NCBI GenBank assembly: GCA_964035575.1
Contig: OZ037843.1
Location: 1,426,001-1,490,000, forward strand
Source: Rhynchopus sp. YZ270_cl-10
Lineage: Eukaryota; Euglenozoa; Diplonemea; Diplonemida; Diplonemidae
DNA: 64,000 nt
Reading direction: 5' to 3'
Part shown: piece after piece, positions 61,294-64,000 of the stretch
Layout: each line of letters starts with the position of its first letter
Position numbering within the stretch: the stretch's first letter is position 1
The notes under the pieces: generated by a model
The model's input: only the letters and a program-made list of their open reading frames with translations
Told to the model about the DNA's origin: nothing
Databases searched by the model: none
Program-made: the position numbers and the translations under genes

Positions 61294-61392
61294 TTTCACC
61301 TTATCAAAACTGGGGCAGCAGCCACAGTCTTGGACAGGTGTGCAGGCGACGCAGTCCCCTTTTGCCAGCGTGAACAAATATCCTCAATATGA
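61294..61392 (+). pseudogene. Out-of-frame continuation of the family 3 cyclase-like domain
   Basis: The frame reading LIKTGAAATVLDRCAGDAVP and FCQREQISSI, to TGA 61392, lines up with SMVGTLVRDVHGMERAGRML and GCDVLCNRLC of family 2. No removal of a plausible GT-AG intron restores it, so a small indel near 61260-61300 is likely. The EWMYQ tail of the other families was not found here. Confidence 0.5.
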
Positions 61393-62334
61393 TGACGTTC
61401 GTGAATGTACCACAACTACGAGATGGCAGGAGGGGATGCCTTTTTTCATTTTTCAAATTCTTTTTATAAGACATGTATGCATTTCTAAGGAAATTTTTCA
61501 GTATCCACGAGTCGTCTTTTTCCCTCCCGTGCTCCCTATCTCACTCACACACACACTACATCTTCATCAGGAAAATTGTCAAAATTCTTTCGTTCAACAT
61601 TGTGAGCAGCGTTTGGTGATTTAAAAAAAAAAATGTGTACACATAGTTTTCCCCCTTCTTTTCCCCCCTGTGCTCCACGACACTTTCTGTACTTAGGGCA
61701 AACACGTTCATACCTGAAATTTGCATATTTACCGTTATCGAGTCAAAACAAAGATACACTGTTACGAGAGGGCGTTGTATCTCAAGTCACATTTCTTCTC
61801 CCCAATCCCCTCAATTCCCACCCTCTCTTTTCCCCCCTGTGTTCCACGACATTTTCTGTACTTCAGGCAAACATTCATACCGGAAATTTGCATATTTGCC
61901 GGTATCAAGTTTGAAGAGAAAAAACCCGTGGAAGCGAAAAACAACCTTTATTTTCCCTCCTCCCCGTTTGTATTCTCTTGAGCAACAAACAAAGAGAAAC
62001 GAGTCGAGCATTTTTTTTTTTGGCAAAAAGTGGTGATTTTTTTTTTCCAGATAATTACCTGCAATGCCAAAAGGAAATTGAACTCCTTTTTTTTCTATTT
62101 TGGGCGGGTTGGCGTTGAGCCATACTTCACCGACAGGTCGAGGTGTGCGTTTCACCACAACATCTCCCTTTTGTCTTTATTGTTTTATTGTTTACGAGGG
62201 GGTGGGGAAACACAACAAATGAAAAGTAGGAGTGCGGTTTCACTTTCCCTATTCAGGAAACCGTGTGGAAATGTCTGATGTTGTAGTGGCTTAAAGTTCG
62301 CTAAAAGAATTTTCCCACCCCAATTTTATTTCTA

Positions 62335-62754
62335 CAGTCATCCAACAAAGGTTGGTGGGGTAAAAACCCACCAATTTTTTTTTGAGCCCCCCAAATCCAC
62401 CAATGTTTTTACCCCACCAACCTTTTTACCCACCAACCTTAGTGGTTTCTAACCTGTGTTTACCATGTACCCGCAAACCCAAAAGTGCAACATTGACGGT
62501 GTAAACCTGCGGCAGGTTTTGTATATGGGGGCATCTTTTTTTACTTTTGCGGTATTATTTTTTCAATCTGGACCGGGTTTGGGTGGAAGTGGGGGAGGGG
62601 AGGAGGGGCATAGGGGCATAGGGGTCCACGTAAAGGAAACCCAAAAATGCAGTTCTAATCCAAAAAAACCCACCAAAATTTTTTCGAGCCCCCAAATCGA
62701 CCAATGTTTTTACCCCACCAACCTTTTTACCCACCAACGTTTGTTGGATGACTG
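62335..62754. mobile_element. TA-flanked TIR element, 420 bp
   Basis: Ends CAGTCATCCAACAAAGGTTG and CAACGTTTGTTGGATGACTG, flanked by TA (62333-62334, 62755-62756), as expected of Tc1/mariner-type elements. Inner GGTTGGTGGGGTAAAAA motifs recur in both orientations. No transposase. Confidence 0.85.
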
Positions 62755-63246
62755 TAAGTAAGAGAAAACCGAATGGAGTGGGAACGCTAGTGAGAGCGCA
62801 GCGGAAACGATAGTGGGAACGCAACGAGAGCTTGTCATAATGTTTTATTCTTCCCCACAAAATATCACGCGCAGAGAAACACTCGTTTTTTCACACAGCG
62901 CGTCCGTTGTTTGTTTTTTCTCAACGACACCTTTTTTCAAAAAATTTAAACCACGAAATGGATTGCAGGACTGCATGGTTGGGTGTCAACCCACCGGTCC
63001 ACCCGGTCATTCTACGACCAAGGTACACTGCTCACGAGAGGGCTTTGTATTTCAACCAGTGCTCTCAAGATCCTCCACGTAGGGGAGGATATTTCCTCCA
63101 GGGGCTTTTTTTTTTTTATTCCCCTGGGAAATAAAGTATACGAAGGATTTGGCACTTTTAGCGGGATTCTTTTTAATGATAATTTCACGCAGTTTTTTTA
63201 TCGCAAATTAAAAACCCGCTCATTGAACTTTATTTCACGCGTTTTT

Positions 63247-63760
63247 CACTTTTCCCAACCTTCCTGTATACACGCGTCAGCAACCAATACAGGTAGTGTA
63301 TTGAAATGATTCTGGGGGGGGGGGGGTAAGGGGTCTAATTTTAATTTCGTCGATTTTGAGAAAAATTTTGGCCAAAAATGGGCCCCACGTATAAGGAACC
63401 GGGCTCATATTTCTCAAAATTTAAGTGGTCAAAAAATTGTCCAATTTTCCGAAATGACCCCACCGCTGCACGGGCGGAGCCCAAAAATGCAAATAAGCCA
63501 CTTTTTCCCAACCTTCCTGTATACACGCGTCAGCAACCAATACAGGTAGTGTATTGAAATGATTCTGGGGGGGGGGTAAGGGGTCTAATTTTAATTTCGT
63601 CGATTTTGAGAAAAATTTTGGCCAAAAATGGGCCCACGTATAAGGAACCGGGCTCATATTTCTCAAAATTTAAGTGGTCAAAAAATTGTCCAATTTTCCG
63701 AAATGACCCCACCGCTGCACGGGCGGAGCCCAAAAATGCAAATAAGCCACTTTTTGGTTT
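63247..63760 (+). repeat. Tandem duplication of D1 part, period about 253 bp
   Basis: CCAACCTTCCTGTATACACG recurs at 63255 and 63508, followed by nearly identical sequence (a G run of different length, GGGCCCACGTATAAGGAACC, ACCGCTGCACGGGCGGAGCC). Confidence 0.95.
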
Positions 63761-64000
63761 CATTGAAATGATGCGGCTGACACTGAGGAATTATGGTTTA
63801 CGACGTCCCATTGAGGGGGCGAACCCTTTTTAATTTTTTGTTCTCTTGAAATGTGTAATTTCATGTTTTCGCGAAAAAAATACGAACTGATCCTACAAGG
63901 GTTGAAGGAAGGTGTGTGGAAAACAATAATAACAAGAACAACTAATTGCTAAGAAAAATAATGGGGTGTGCTGTGGATAACTCCGCGCGATTTTCGGAAC
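63761..64000 (+). repeat. D1 outer part, running off the window
   Basis: Complement of 2112-2290: GATCCTACAAGGGTTGAAGG, GGTGTGTGGAAAACAATAAT and GGGGTGTGCTGTGGATAA. The element continues beyond the window edge. Confidence 0.8.

Larger units (their letters stand above)
61393..64000. other. Terminal spacer of repeats
   Basis: No gene. CTGTGCTCCACGACACTTTC repeats lie at 61670 and, slightly altered, at 61841, each followed by AAATTTGCATATTT. A TIR element lies at 62335. CCAAGGTACACTGCTCACGA is at 63018, a copy of 56530-56600 at 63118, and then D1 in two tandem copies. Confidence 0.6.

Overview
The window looks like nuclear DNA of a protist with a repeat-rich genome, and a euglenozoan (kinetoplastid/diplonemid side) is my best guess. 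The reasons are: every convincing protein gene lies on the + strand across 64 kb; the genes are long single-exon ORFs; several start codons are preceded by pyrimidine tracts followed by AG, as at trans-splice acceptors; membrane receptors with class III cyclase-like domains are multiplied; and a 62-base fragment of the SSU rRNA 3' end (24264-24325) has a terminal helix resembling the kinetoplastid form as I remember it. None of these is proof. Stops are TGA, TAA and TAG, so the standard code fits.

Three related receptor families dominate. Family 1 (N-terminal membrane segment, large ectodomain, second membrane segment, cyclase-like domain, C-terminal tail) has a partial copy at 1-351, full copies at 5488-8097, 9758-12379, 43711-46341 and 51736-54366, and relics at 47424-47546 and 51129-51395. 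The last two full copies encode the same 876-aa protein. Family 2 (about six membrane segments followed by the same cyclase-like domain and tail) is a tandem trio at 34577-36294, 36790-38490 and 39336-41048; the first has an N-terminal frameshift. Family 3 (59350-61392) joins a 5'-nucleotidase-like ectodomain to a membrane segment and the cyclase-like domain, but its frame is interrupted twice. In all three families the first metal-binding Asp of class III cyclases is Asn and other catalytic residues are replaced. They look like receptor pseudo-cyclases that keep the fold but probably not the chemistry. In family 3 the nucleotidase-like half also seems to lack its metal ligands.

Other genes are a secreted sulfatase (19014-20543) with an intact CTPAR formylglycine motif, a small type I membrane protein (26587-27057), an unrecognised protein whose reading frame starts inside a 113-bp tandem array (16774-17533), a possible 58-aa ORF (32444-32620), and a weak minus-strand proline-rich coding fragment (57387-57842).

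The remainder, more than half of the window, is intergenic DNA packed with short non-autonomous DNA elements: hairpin/foldback elements, terminal-inverted-repeat elements with TA, 5-, 6- or 9-bp target duplications, nested insertions, and one filled/empty site pair. No transposase gene was recognised. Dispersed short repeats on the + strand include a 40-bp element with a conserved stem-loop. No tRNA, CRISPR array, LTR element or virus-like element was found.
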